DNA of 64,000 bases. Origin: Capra hircus. Taxonomy: Eukaryota; Chordata; Mammalia; Artiodactyla; Bovidae. Each line of letters opens with the position of its first letter. The stretch's first letter is position 1. The notes beneath the pieces are model-generated. The model was not told where the DNA came from and ran no database searches. It saw nothing but the letters and a program-made list of their open reading frames with translations. Made by a program: the position numbers and the translations under genes. Location: the NCBI RefSeq assembly GCF_001704415.2, contig NC_030820.1:39600036-39664035 (forward strand), read 5' to 3'. Positions 10,688 through 21,783 of the stretch are shown piece by piece.

Positions 10688-10884
10688 CTCCCAGGTGGCA
10701 CCAGTGGGAAAGAACCTGCCTGCCAATGCAGGGGTCATAAGAGATGTGGGTTCGATCCTTGGGTCGGGAGGATCCCACTCCAGTGTTCTTGCCTGAAGAA
10801 TCTCCATGGACAGAGGTGGGCTACCATGAGTCCATGGGGTCTCAAAAGAGTTAGACAAGACTGAAGTGACTCAGCATGCACAAT
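10688..10884 (+). mobile_element. Bov-tA SINE
   Basis: Sense Bov-tA with a short internal loss after the GGGAGGATCCC segment. Target duplication AGGTGATG at 10680-10687 and 10885-10892. Confidence 0.93.
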
Positions 10885-10892
10885 AGGTGATG

Positions 10893-11482
10893 AGAAGAGA
10901 AAAAAATTCAGGCTTATAGGGGAGGACAAAAGTGATTAACCTTTGAAGGACTGCAAATCTGTGATGTGTGTGACAGCTATTAATAAATGAACATCCTGGT
11001 TCCGAAGGCCCCTCTGATATGGTGTTCCAAATGCACGTTGACATTTTCCTGCCTACCTGCATCACTGAAGTCTCCAAAGTAGTCCACGCTGGTAACAAAT
11101 CACCGCTTCCCCTGAACCTGCTGTCTGTCTTCTAGAGACATTTTCCTGTTAAATATTTATTTGCATATATAAAAACCCTGTAACAGCCCACTAATTGCCA
11201 TGGGGCTCCTGCTGTATACCGAGATATTTCATCAACAGCCTTTGTGGGGCTATCAGATTTACCTGTTTAACGTAGGCTGTAATTACCAGGCAATCTAACC
11301 ACTGACATGCGTAGGTACTAATTATCCAAATGAGACAGGGAAGCTTAGAGACACTGAGTTACTTTTAGCTTCTTGACTTCTTTCCTTTCACGTCGTAGTC
11401 AACATGAGTTGACTTGTGTTTGATGAGTTGGTTTATTAACTGTTTCCCTAAAGTGTATTGGAAATAGAGTGAAGTCACATGT
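10893..11482. other. Unique; candidate conserved non-coding element at 11130-11340
   Basis: No coding frame accepted. 11130-11340 has the texture of a vertebrate conserved non-coding element: an octamer ATTTGCAT (11159-11166) and several TAATT homeodomain-type cores (CTAATTGCC, GTAATTACC, CTAATTATCC) in otherwise unique DNA. Conservation is inferred from style only. Confidence 0.3.
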
Positions 11483-11497
11483 CAAGTATGTGGATTT

Positions 11498-11662
11498 TTA
11501 AAATATTTGTTTATTTTTATTTGTCTGACTACGCCAGGTCTTAGCTGCAGCACGTGAGCTCTTAGTTGTGGCTTGTGGGACCTAGATCCCTGACCAAGGA
11601 TGTAACCTGGGCCCCAGCATTGGGAGCTCTGAGTCTTAGCCGCTGGACCACCAGGGAAGTCA
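11498..11662 (-). mobile_element. CHR-type SINE
   Basis: Antisense: T-rich tail at left, then GCCAGGTCTTAGCTGCAGC and the head at right (CTGGACCACCAGGGAAGT). A diverged 15-bp duplication flanks it: CAAGTATGTGGATTT (11483-11497) and CAAGTATATGAATCT (11663-11677), 12/15 identical, as expected for an old insertion. Confidence 0.88.
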
Positions 11663-11680
11663 CAAGTATATGAATCTTAG

Positions 11681-11704
11681 TTCAGTTCAGTCGCTCAGTC
11701 ATGT
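11681..11704 (-). mobile_element. 24-bp BovB 3'-end micro-insertion
   Basis: Only 24 bp, matching the complement of the BovB 3' terminus (TTCAGTTCAGTCGCTCAGTC...). It is flanked by a perfect 12-bp duplication TATGAATCTTAG (11669-11680 and 11705-11716). The first copy of that duplication overlaps the older SINE's own target duplication. An extreme 5' truncation. Confidence 0.85.
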
Positions 11705-11786
11705 TATGAATCTTAGAATAAAATATTAATACTAACCACTGAATCTACTGGAAACCCCAAATGCTTAATGTAGTGAGATGGTTAGA

Positions 11787-11801
11787 CCAGCAGGTGGCAG
11801 T
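11787..11801 (+). promoter_or_regulatory. Candidate CTCF site
   Basis: CCAGCAGGTGGCAGT fits the CTCF core consensus CCASYAGRKGGCRSY at all positions. Unique DNA, about 45 bp upstream of a BovB fragment. With the minus-strand site at 6206-6220 it would form a divergent pair. Confidence 0.5.
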
Positions 11802-11844
11802 GTGGACCAGAAAAAAACGCGTCTTTTCAGAGCAGGCTTCTACT

Positions 11845-12125
11845 GTCAGTCCTAAAGGAAATCAGTCCTGAATATTGATCGGAAGGACTGATGCTGAAGC
11901 TGAAGCTCCAATACTTTGGCCACCTGATGCGAAGAACTGACTCACTGGAAAAGATCCTGATGCTGGGAAAGATTGAGGGCAGGAGGAGAAGGGGGCGACA
12001 GAGGATGAGATGGTTGGATGACATCACTGACTTGATGGACATGAGTTTGAGCAAGCTCCCGGAGTTGGTGACGGACAGGGAGGCCTGGCGTGCTGCAGTC
12101 CATGGGGTCATAAAGAGTCCGACAG
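11845..12125 (+). mobile_element. BovB LINE 3' fragment
   Basis: BovB C-terminal region of the 'EYSLEGL' subtype, from GTCAGTCCTAAAGG to AAAGAGTCCGACAG. The usual terminal GACTGAGCGACTGAAC is missing, so the extreme 3' end is lost or rearranged. One frame stays open across 11891-12166 but is only the RT tail. Confidence 0.92.
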
Positions 12126-12300
12126 TGGTAAAACGTCTTCCAGTCCTCTTTGCAGAATGCCTCTGACCCAAGAGAGTCACATTGTATGTGAGGCTCTCCC
12201 GTCTGGAAAGACCACCCAGCCCGGCAGCTTCAAGGGAATAAATACTCTGCCCAGAAGGCCTAGAGTCACCAGAGTGGTTTGCCCGAGTTCCTTCACTTCA

Positions 12301-12519
12301 CTGTGTGTGCTCACTCAGTCATGTCCAACTCTTTGCGACCCCATAGGCTGTAGTCGGCTAGGCTCCTCTGTCTGTAGGATTTTTCCAGGCAAGAATACTA
12401 GAGCTGGTTGCCATTTCCTCCGCTAGGGGATCTCCCTGACACAGGGATCGAACCCTAGTCTCTTGCGTCTCCTGCATTGGCAGGCAGGTTCTTTACTACA
12501 GCGCCACCTGTGAAGCCCC
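12301..12519 (-). mobile_element. Bov-tA SINE
   Basis: Antisense Bov-tA; head at right with GCGCCACCTGTGAAGCC. The extra CTCCTGCATTGGCAGG word shows the longer Bov-tA head form. No clear target duplication. Confidence 0.93.
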
Positions 12520-12778
12520 CTTAACTTCCCTGGACTTAGGTAATTCGTTCTGGGCTCTGCTTCTTCTTCCTGCCAACTTTGCTATACTTTGTTTCAACTG
12601 AAAGATTTTTGGCAATTTTATTGTAACCCCACATTTGCTTCTAAATCTTGTTTCCCAGGATGGTTAAAATGAAAAAAAAAAAGTCATACTGTTTTTAAAA
12701 AATATTCATCTTTGACTCCTTGTTCTTGGCAAACTGCTGACTTAGATGTAGGTAAAAGATGATTGATATCAGGAGATC

Positions 12779-13160
12779 AGGAAGAACTGATGCTTTAGAA
12801 CTGTGTTGCTGGAGAAGATTCTTGAGAGTCCCTTGGACTACAAGGAGATCAAACCAGTCAATCCTCAAGGAAATCAACCCTGACTATTCATTGGAAGCAC
12901 TGATGCTGAAGCTGAAACTCCCAATACTTTGGCCACTGAATGTGAAGAGCTGACTCTTTGGAAAAGACCCTGATGCTGGGAAAGATTGAAGCCTGGAAGA
13001 GAAGGGGGCAACAGAGGATAAGACGGTTGGATGGCATCACTGACTCAATGGGCATGAGTCTGAGCAAGCTCCGGGAGATAGTAAGGACGGGGAAGCCTGG
13101 TTTGCTGCAGTCCATGGTCTCGCAGAGTCAGACACAACTGAGCAACTGAACGACAACAAC
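12779..13160 (+). mobile_element. BovB LINE 3' fragment
   Basis: Begins in the GAACTGATGCTTTAGAACTG segment and runs to the terminal GAGCAACTGAACGACAACAAC. Several stops and indels (e.g. CCACTGAATGTGAAG). 'EYSLEGL' subtype. No clear target duplication. Confidence 0.92.
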
Positions 13161-13804
13161 TGCCAGCCAGGGCCCGGGTACTCAGAGGTTTTTGTTTAAA
13201 CGACTTTCAGCGCAGTATGAGAATATACATTTATAGTTTTTTAAATGTAGTACCTTGACAGCTTGAGCCTCCTGCCCTGCTGGGGGTGACATCCTTGGTT
13301 CATGGCCAGCGTATTCAGTGGCCTCCTGTCCTTGCGTGGAGGAAGGAGACAGGCAGGAGAACTCCCCGTGTCCTGACGGGCAGAGCCTTCTCCTCCGTTT
13401 CCCACTGCAGTTCCTCCCTCTCCTCCAGGTCTTCAGCTGTCGACATCACCTGGCTTCCTTTCTCCTCGCCAAAGAAGTCACTTCTTTCTGATGCAAGTGA
13501 CCCAAGCATGCATCTTTGTTGGTGACCCACACTGCTCCTTTTCATGGTGAAGATAAAGTGTGGATTTCCAGGATTCTGTAGAAACCTCAAACCATCAGCT
13601 TCAGGAAACAGCTCAAATTCACAGACACAGACTCACAAACCAGGTTTTTTCTGATAAAAGCTATTGATAGCTTTGTTTTCCTATTTTGTAAGTACCTATT
13701 TTGCATATGCTTTTCCTCCAGTCAAAGTTCATTTTTAGTGGCTAGTTTCTGTTCTGTGATGTGAGATAATTTTGGTACTGAGGGTTATTTCCTTGAACAC
13801 TCTT
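13161..13804. other. Unique sequence, no gene seen
   Basis: About 640 bp, no repeat recognised. Two antiparallel short frames (79 and 91 codons) near 13286-13590 show no family. It is the native flank into which the RPL10A retrocopy inserted. Confidence 0.5.
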
Positions 13805-13819
13805 TGATTTTATCTTTTT

Positions 13820-14545
13820 TTTTTTTTTTTTGGTTTGGTATGGTTTATTAAGCTGTGCCTTAGTACAGACGCTGGGGCTTGCCCATGGTGCTCTTAATGT
13901 ACAAGGCCCTGACGTTCTGCCAATTTTTCTTGAGCAATGATACCAGGAAGTTGACAGTTAAGTGGATGTTGTACACAAGCTCATCATCTGTCATCTTCAC
14001 GTGACCAACAGCCACTGCCAGACACAGCACCTTCTTCATCTGGAACTTGATCGTGGACTTCACTTCATCAACTTTGGCCACCATGTTCTCATTGTGGGTC
14101 AGCAAGGAAGGGAACTTGCCAGCCTTGTTCAGGCCTGGGCCCAGGATTCGGGGGATCTGCTTGATCAGAGACTCTGAAGCCAAAAAGGCATCATATTTCT
14201 TGGCCAGCTTCTTGACCAGTTTCTTATTCTTGTTGAGTTTTTTCAGTGCCTCGATGTCCATGTGGGGGATATCCACAGCCTTGGCCTCATCACAATGCTG
14301 CTGGTCCCCCAAGACACACACGGAGAACTTGGGGTGGGGAGTGGACTTAAGCCTGACGGTGCCCGAGAAATGTTTGTCCTTCTGAGGGTCATAGTTCTTC
14401 AGGCTGATTTGAAGCTCCACCATCTCCAAAAACTTTCTGCGCTTGCGCTGGCTCCCGTGCAGGACTTCCCGCACCGCCTCGTAGAGGGTGTCGAGGGAGA
14501 CTTTGCTGCTCATAGTTCCCTACATTGCGATAACCGGAAAAGAGC
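13820..14545 (-). pseudogene. RPL10A: RPL10A (uL1) processed retrocopy with intact ORF
   Basis: An intronless 217-codon frame (13860-14513, minus) encodes full-length ribosomal protein L10a (uL1), the 60S L1-stalk protein that contacts exiting tRNA. Length equals the mammalian protein and the signature IPRILGPGLNKAGKFP is present. Hallmarks of a processed mRNA copy are clear: an AATAAA signal (complement at 13844-13849), a poly-A tail (T-run from about 13816 to 13831), and a 15-bp target duplication TGATTTTATCTTTTT (13805-13819 and 14546-14560). The 5' end starts CTCTTTTCCGG, a 5'TOP-like ribosomal-protein mRNA start, so the copy is essentially full length. From memory of the human protein, about six residues differ (e.g. 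R-to-H at two sites), several consistent with CpG decay. No promoter of its own is visible, so function is doubtful, but the frame is undamaged. Confidence 0.95.
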
Positions 14546-14587
14546 TGATTTTATCTTTTTAAAAAACTTTTTTGTGTATGTGTGGAC

Positions 14588-14757
14588 CATTTTTAAAGTC
14601 TTTATTAAATTTGTTACTATACTGTTTCTGTTTAATGTTTTGGTTTTTTTGGCCACAAGGCACATGGGATATTAACTCCCCGGTCAAGGATCGAACCTGT
14701 ACCCCCTGCATTGATTGGCATGCACAGTCTTAACTATTGGACCGCCACGGAAGTGTC
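14588..14757 (-). mobile_element. CHR-type SINE
   Basis: Antisense copy: CCATTTTTAAAGTCTTTATT tail side, TTTGGCCACAAGGCACATGG middle, head CCGCCACGGAAGTG at right. It lies about 40 bp from the RPL10A retrocopy, whose target site is in its T-rich flank. Confidence 0.85.
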
Positions 14758-17337
14758 TAGACTGATTTTAAAATATACTCTTCATTGGCTTAGTTAGCAT
14801 GTCAGAATCCTTTCTATTTCCTTGGAAACTCCCTGTGTCACATCCACTCGGTGGGGTGAGGCCTGTGAACGCTGATGTAGGTGGACATAGGGACAAAAAC
14901 ACAAATTTGCAAAAGGAGATGGAGAAACACCTTTTGTGACCCATTTCTCAGTGATGGTGTCATTTGGTTCAAATAATACGGCAGTGTTTTTTACCCATAG
15001 CTGAGCCAGTTGTTACAATGGATTGTTTTATTGTTCTTTATCTAAGAATTTTATCTGCTGACTTGGATGGATGCTGGAACAGGGGTCGAGGTGCCTGGGA
15101 GATGGAGCCTGGTGGACCACGTGTGGAAGGGTAGTGATAGACCCGGATCCCCAGTGACAGAAAGCCCGTCTGACTGATAAAATAAAATGCTAGGCAACCA
15201 GGGGTCACCCAGGCAACTAGTGGGGTTGGGGGACATCCACCTGGGGGTGACTGAGAGCGAGACTGATATGCACACGAGGCAGGCCAGGCCGGCAGGCTCT
15301 ATTCAGACCCCGATGCAGGGTGGGGCGAGGGGTTCGGCACTCGGGCCTCCGCCAGCTGCAGAGACCAGGCACCATGGCAGAGCAAGAATGAGAAGTGTCC
15401 CTGGGACTCAACAGTTATCATGACGGAAGCAGACAGAGGGGAAGCAGTATAGGTGCAAGGGTGGAACTGGAGCCTAAACTTGGGCTACAGGGGGCGCAAG
15501 ACTCTCGAGGGCAAATAAGCCAGAGTAGCTTAAGGACTGCAGAACTGTGGAGTTGTTTCAGAGTTTTCTTGGGCCTCTTAAGTTTCCATCCTAGGAGGGC
15601 CTAGTGCGTGGTTCTAAATATGAAAACAGCAGACCCTAGACGAGAGAAACCAGACGGGGTATTTTTGTGTCGGGGTCCCAGGTTGGACGTTATTGGATTT
15701 GATAGCATGAAGTGGTTCTTACTCTACAATGTGTGTGTAAAAGTGTAAAGGAGGTGTGTGTGCAGGGCTGCAGGTGTGTGTGAGCAGCTTGGACGTCCCT
15801 CTTTGGAGCAATAACCCCATGTGTGACACCCAGCCATGGCCTGTGCTTATCAGCGAGGGATTGGAAGCCACTTTCATTTTCTCAGAACACGCGGCCTGTC
15901 TTTAATTTCCACCTGCCAGATGGCAAACTGATAGGTGACTTTGACAAAAACAACTTTCTTCGTCCTGAACAGGATGCGCCAGAGGGAAACTGGAAGACGT
16001 TTTGTGTTTGTTTTCATCCTTCTGGGGCTTCTGAGTTTTCAAAGCCCTGGGAGAGTGAGGGTCCCCATCCTTCAGGAAGCAAGGCTGTGCAATGGAAGGA
16101 AACAGGGCCACGACCATCAAGGGGTCAGGCTCAAGAATCAAGCCAGAGCTTCGAGTGACCACAGACTCAGGAGTATGATTTCTGCATCCTAGAGAGATGA
16201 ACCCACAGGGGGTACCAGAGGCAGGTACCCCCTCCAGTTCTTGCATCTTCTGCCTGGTTCCCCCACCCCAGCAGTAGGAAAACAGCCTCTAGCAGCCAGG
16301 GAGCTTTAGCACAAATCGCTGGGCTGGACAGGATGGCAGCAGGTCTATTCCAATGAATGGGCCCTTGACATCTCTGTCCACCCTTCTTTTGTCTGCCTCT
16401 TTTTAGCGCTCTGTTTCATAAACATCTGGAGGGCTGCACAGCATCTGAGCCATAGTAGAGAGCTTGAAGGAAGAAGGCGTTTTACATGTCCCCACAAAGA
16501 GGCACGATGGTGCCAGGGCTGTGCCCTCCGAGGACCTGGAGTGTCTCTGTGCAGAGTGGATCTGCTGAAGAGTCACACTCGGTCCATGGATCACTTTCCC
16601 CCTCCTCTTCCATCATCTGTGTAGCAATGAAATAATATGTGTGAAGAAGCAAGATTCCTCCCAGACCCATCTGAGTATATTTGTTTTACAGCAGTGGTCA
16701 TAAAGAAATCAGTTAAAATATCTAATGGGAATGAAACTATTTCCATGTAATTTTTCAAATCTGATTTTTCTTCCCCAGTGTATTAAGTAGCCTGCCAACT
16801 ACCGAGCTGCTTATTTCCCTATTTGGAATAATTTCTGTTGTGATAATATATGTGTGTACTTTCTAGAGCTAGGGTCTCTGGCAAAAAGAACAAAAACAAA
16901 GAGGAAAAAAAACACCCTTTATCTGGTCAGTGTTCTGTCCTTAAGACAAAATAGAGTTTGCTTATTTCCTTTGGTTATTTACTACGTCACTACTACATGT
17001 GGTTCACAGAGCAGCAGTAACAGCATCCCCAACCTTGTTGGAAATGCAGATGGGGGGCACTTCCTGAGTATGACTGCATTCAAGCAAGAGTTCTAGGGGA
17101 TTCCAGTTTGAGAAACACTGGCTTTGTCTGGATGGGTGGGTTTCTTTGACACAGACTAACTTTGTTTAACACCCATAGCTGCACAGATTTCTAAGTCTCA
17201 ACCTCCCTCATATTCTTCCTCCCCCTTCCTCTCTATTCTTTTAAATTTAATTCAACCATTTTGCTCAGCTCCATGTCTTGTATAAAAATATCAGGGGAAA
17301 AAAATGAGTGCTTTCTTACTTTGACCACCATCAACTG
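14758..17337. other. Unique sequence, no gene seen
   Basis: About 2.6 kb free of recognised young repeats. Frames reach 114 codons but overlap on both strands near 15823-16246 without a family. The word ACAGGGGGCGCAAG near 15488-15501 is a weak partial CTCF core. No CpG island apparent. Confidence 0.45.
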
Positions 17338-17480
17338 GCAAGTATTTATTGGGCACCTGCTGTGTGCCAGGCATTCTTCTAGACGCAGTGGCTGAAACAG
17401 AGTCCTGCTTTCATGGAGTTTAAGTGCCAGAAGATGAAGATGTCCAACAAGCAAGTACCAAGGTTTCATAAGGGCTCAGA
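17338..17480 (-). mobile_element. L2-like ancient LINE fragment
   Basis: TATTTATTGGGCACCTGC and GTGTGCCAGGCATTCTTCTAG are the complement of the conserved L2 3' end. Diverged and without target duplications, as expected for a pre-ruminant repeat. Confidence 0.7.
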
Positions 17481-18692
17481 TCAGAAATAGGACAAAACAG
17501 ACTGTAGAAATCAGACAAAGCAAACCATAGGGGAAAGTTGAAGTTGATGTGTATGAAGACCTCACAAAGCTGCCCACAGAACCTGCTGTGGGACGGGTTG
17601 AGAGGGTTGGACCAAGGGGCAAGGAGTGAACTGAGAAATCCCTGAGTTTTCGTCTTGCCCAAGAGTTTTCAAATTAGTGGAAATCCTAGTTAAAATTTCT
17701 GTTGCAGGAAAACCAAGGAGGAAGCAAGGGATGGAGAGAAAACAAAAATTCATTTCCTTGCGTTTAAGTTGAATGTTCATCAACCTTCAGATCAGGAGAG
17801 TCTGAGAGGTTGACTTCTACCTTAGAACCGCCCTCTGAGTGGATTCTTGACATAGGTGTATATCAAAAACACTGTTGGACATAATAGTAGAATAGTCACC
17901 TTTCTGAAGAAAGAGTAGCTGTTGATTCAAGCACTATGTTTAAAATCAGGTTCTGTTGAACCCTAGCTAGTTGCCTCCAACTGATCTTTCATTCATGAAA
18001 ATCAGTGTTAATGGCAACAAAAATGGGAACTGAGATTCAAGGCAACAGCTCTCATATATACAGAGGGTTTTTTTTTTCCCCCAGAAAACTATGTCAGGGA
18101 AAAAGATTTCCTGCTGCAAAAATATCTGCTCTGAATTCTAGTTTCTGGTTGTTTGTTAGCATTATTTTTTTTAACTCAAAGGAATAAAAGTTAAGTATTT
18201 GCCTGAAGTAAAAGCAGGTAATATCCACAAAAGGGATTTGAATAAGAACTTTCTGAAATAGGAGGAATGATTATTACATGAAGGTAGTCAGTGTTCTTCC
18301 CACCTGCACTTCCCATTGGCTCCGAGCAAGGCAAACTACACCTCTTCTTCAGGAGCTTAGAAAACTACTTGTTCTCATCCTTGGCCTTTGTCACTTAGTT
18401 TCCTGGATGGGTGAAAAAATAAGAAAAGAAACATGTCTTTTCAATTTTCCGGTCAGATCATTGTTGTTCAGTGCAGGAGGGCGTTTGTGAATTAAACTGT
18501 TTGCCTGCCTTTGTGCAGAAGGCATTGCTGTTTGGAAGTGTCTGCTTCAGGGGTGAAAGAAGAACACTCAAACCAGACAGCGTCACCGACTGACTATTCT
18601 TCCTTTCAGCAAACGATCATTGAGACAGTGAGTGACTCCCAAGTAAGATGTATGGGGGAGGCACGGGAATATATGAAAACGTGGCCCCTAAC
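17481..18692. other. Unique sequence, no gene seen
   Basis: About 1.2 kb; AT-rich middle, short frames only. No repeat recognised. Confidence 0.45.
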
Positions 18693-18698
18693 CTTGAA

Positions 18699-18924
18699 AA
18701 CCTTCCCTGATGGTTCAGTGGGTAAAGAAACTGCCTGCAGTGGAGGATACATAGGAGATGTGGGTTTGATTCCTGGGTCGGGAAAATCCCCTGGAGGAGG
18801 AAATGGCAGTCCACTCCGGGATCCTTGCCTGGAGAATCCCACAGACAGAACAGCCAGGTGGGCTACAGTCCAAAGGGTCACAAAGAGTCGGACATGATTG
18901 AACGACTCAGCATACACACGCAAG
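18699..18924 (+). mobile_element. Bov-tA SINE
   Basis: Sense, head CCTTCCCTGATGGTTCAGTG. The B-box region GGTTTGATTCCTGG is degenerate. CTTGAA words on both sides (18693-18698, 18925-18930) are a possible short target duplication. Confidence 0.92.
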
Positions 18925-19210
18925 CTTGAAGGTGGCACCTCTCTAAGGCAGGTACACCAAGACCATCAGAAAGCACTGCGGAGGAGTTGGGGAGAAATCA
19001 AAGAGAAAAAGTCACGCTGAGACATGGTTACTTGGAGGAATGGTGACTTTCTCTGAGTTGAAGGAGCTTCCCGGGCAGGAGTACACAGAGGTGCTCAAGC
19101 ATAGTGCCTGCAGGTATACTGTGTCCACCGTCAGAGGGGACGGGGCTGCAGAGGAAGGGGGTACAGGTGGGAAGTATGAGACTTGCTTAGTGGGTGGGGA
19201 TTAGAAAGTC

Positions 19211-19293
19211 AGACAGAGGAGTCTGGTGGGCTGTGGTCCATGGGATTCCAAAGAGTCGCACACGACTGAGCGACTAACACTTTCTTCACTTTT
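19211..19293 (+). mobile_element. Bov-A SINE 3' fragment
   Basis: Only the 3' part: GGAGTCTGGTGGGCTG through GCACACGACTGAGCGAC, then a TTTCTTCACTTTTC tail resembling the Bov-A2 linker. Confidence 0.85.
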
Positions 19294-19775
19294 CAAGTAC
19301 ATATGTGTTTATGTACCTGCCTCAGCTACTGGAGGGACCTTCAAATTGTTCCTCTTTTGTTTCTCTTTCTGCTTTTCTTAGTTTAGTTGGGTTGCTGCAA
19401 GAGACCAGACCCTCATGATCATCTCGAGTTTTCTCCAGGGGCAGATAGCTAGACCTTTGGCGCCCAGACCACACTTGGGCTAACTTAGAAGATGTCTGGA
19501 GTTGGAGGCAGAGTAAGAGGGATGGCTACTCTCTCTACGAGGGGATGATGAGGGCCCAATGGGCCCTGTCCCCAGGAGTTCACCCAGGGATGTTTTAGGA
19601 GCAGAGACCAGGTATGGTCCAGTGTCTGCACTGGTGGTGTTAGGAGCAAACCAATTGGAGAAATCCAGATCACCTTCCTTCTATTGACTCTGACTGTGTC
19701 ACCACCAGCTAGCTTACACAGGCACAGCAGCTTGGAAGTTCCTTTGTATCCATGCTCCCGCTAACACTTGCTGTC
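19294..19775. other. Unique sequence, no gene seen
   Basis: No repeat or coding family recognised; the longest frame here is about 60 codons. Confidence 0.45.
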
Positions 19776-19969
19776 CTGTGTGTTAGTCGCTCAGTTATGT
19801 CCCTAGTATTTGCAGCCCCGTGGACTGTAGCCCACCAGGCTCCTCTATCCATAGGATTTCCCAGGCAAGAATACTGGAGTGGGTAGCCCTTCCCTTCTCT
19901 AGGGGATCTTCCCAACCCAGGGATCGAACCCAAGTCTCCTACATTGCAGGCAGACTCTTTAACATCTGG
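19776..19969 (-). mobile_element. Bov-tA SINE, head truncated
   Basis: Antisense Bov-tA whose tRNA-derived head is damaged: after GGCAGACTCTTTAACATCTGG the expected GAGCCACCAGGGAAGCC is missing. Confidence 0.92.
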
Positions 19970-20837
19970 GAAAGAGTCACAGAGAATCTCAGTAGCCCCA
20001 GGGAATCTGAATGAGAGTCATGGGATTTGACGGTGGACACTCGACTTTCGCAAGCTTCCTAAGGGGCACGAGTGTCTTATTGCTGCCATGATACACGTGA
20101 AGTGAATCCAGAGACCTTCCCATCCTCCAAGGTTGACGTGACTGTAAAGTAACACAAGATCTCTAGAAAACACATTTAAAACACCCAGTCATATGCCACA
20201 AACATAAGTTTGTAAAGAGTGCTGAGATACATTTAGATCATATTTTGAAATTGTAAGCCTTCTTATGCCCCTGATACATGATCAGAGGAAGTGCAATCAG
20301 ATAAGACAACATCTCAGTGATCAAAATGGGCTTCTGGTGTGGAATCCTGTGGGTCAGGGTTGGCTGAAACCCTTGACGTTCATGAGTCTGTGTTGCTCTT
20401 TCTTTGAATGGGCTCTTTTCTTTTCCTTGGGTCCTAGAACTAGAAAGATACCTGTTGCTTAGTAACTTGATATTCCTAATCCTGAAATCTTGGCAAGTGA
20501 TATGAGAAGAAAAGGCATATTTCTTAGAGCTCAGGCCCTTGCCAGGGAAGTTTCTGGAACCCTGGGCCTCCCAACATTTATTTCCCAGCACTTGGCCAGA
20601 AGGTGCCTCAGCTCTGGTCCCCATGTGATTCTCCTGGTGAAGGCGTGGAGCCCGCCATCATCCTTCCTGTCTGCTCTGACCCCTCTTGGTGATATCTGGT
20701 GTTGATTACTGTGTGGCCGGTGAAGCCACGAGAGTGGGAAGGATGGCGGCTGTCACCAATATTCCTGTCAAGGGAGCTCTTCCCAAAGGGGCTGGTGCTC
20801 TCATTCTTGGCACTGAAGAAGCTACCCAGGCCACCGC
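19970..20837. other. Unique sequence, no gene seen
   Basis: About 870 bp. A 128-codon minus-strand frame (20238-20624) shows no domain or splice context and is not called. Confidence 0.45.
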
Positions 20838-21330
20838 CTGCATTGTGTATTCATCGGTTCATTCAGCAAATAGTTATAATCATGGATGACCTGCTGAATA
20901 CCAGGCTCCGTGTGCAGGGCACTGGGATACGGTGACTGATTGGAACGCTGGCTCTCACCTCGCCCTTACGGAGCTTAGGCTCTGATATTAGACGTACTCC
21001 TGCAATACACAACGAGAACAAAGGAGGCTTTTTGGACTCAGGATTGATGGGAAAGTTAGATAAGGGGTCCCATAAGCTGGGATTTTAGTCTTTATCCTAA
21101 AAAGCAGTGGAAATCTTTGGAAAGTTTTAATCCAGAGGGTGCAAGGATCATTTTGGGATTTGGGGATGAACTCTCTGGGGTGACATTTAAATGGCATTCT
21201 GACTCAGAGTGGAGTGGCAGGTTACGAGAGAGACAAGTGGGAATGGAAAGAGCGGTAAGGAGGCTATTGTCAGGGTGCAGAGGACACAGTGGTGGCAGGG
21301 ACGGGGGAGTGGATGAGGTGGAGAGGTGGG
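20838..21330 (-). mobile_element. L2-like ancient repeat, extended
   Basis: Starts with TTCATTCAGCAAATAG and CCAGGCTCCGTGTGCAGG (complement of an L2 3' end). It continues into GGAAAGTTTTAATCCAGAGG and GCGGTAAGGAGGCTATTG, words I know from the upstream part of the same ancient repeat. Old and gapped; the L2 label is tentative. Confidence 0.55.
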
Positions 21331-21737
21331 AGGCCACCACAGCCCTGGCCTGTCCTGCTGGGGCAGTGGGCACTTCACTGGAGCCTGTGTTGGCCATGTA
21401 TCAGAAGCCATACTGGTTCTGTCCCAATCCAAGGAACTTCTATCTTCCTAACATTGTTACGATTTTGTTGTTTGAGGCCTCAGCCCCAAAGGAGCACCGA
21501 GCACCACTGCTAGCATCTCATCTCAGTGAGTGCCTTTCAGGTCAGTCCTCCACCCTCTGGAGGTGCCCAGGAAGTTGGAATCCAGACATAACTACAGCCC
21601 CTCCATATCCAAGGATTTGGCTGGTCACCCGAGAATGGCTGGGAAGGAAAGCAAGCCATGTTTCAGGGGCACAAGAGAAGTTCAGAATCACCATCTGGCA
21701 AATCTCCACTACGTATAACTGGACAGTTGAGCAGATA

Positions 21738-21740
<3 letters not shown>
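21331..21740. other. Unique sequence, no gene seen
   Basis: No repeat recognised. A 235-codon plus frame spans 21117-21824, but it is built from the ancient repeat, this gap and the TG microsatellite. Confidence 0.45.

Positions 21741-21782
<42 letters not shown>
21741..21782. repeat. (TG)21 microsatellite
   Basis: Uninterrupted TG dinucleotides directly at the 3' (tail) side of the adjacent antisense Bov-tA, which normally ends in a TGTGTTAGTCGCTCAG word. Likely expanded from that word. Expected to be length-polymorphic. Confidence 0.95.
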
Positions 21783-21783
<1 letters not shown>

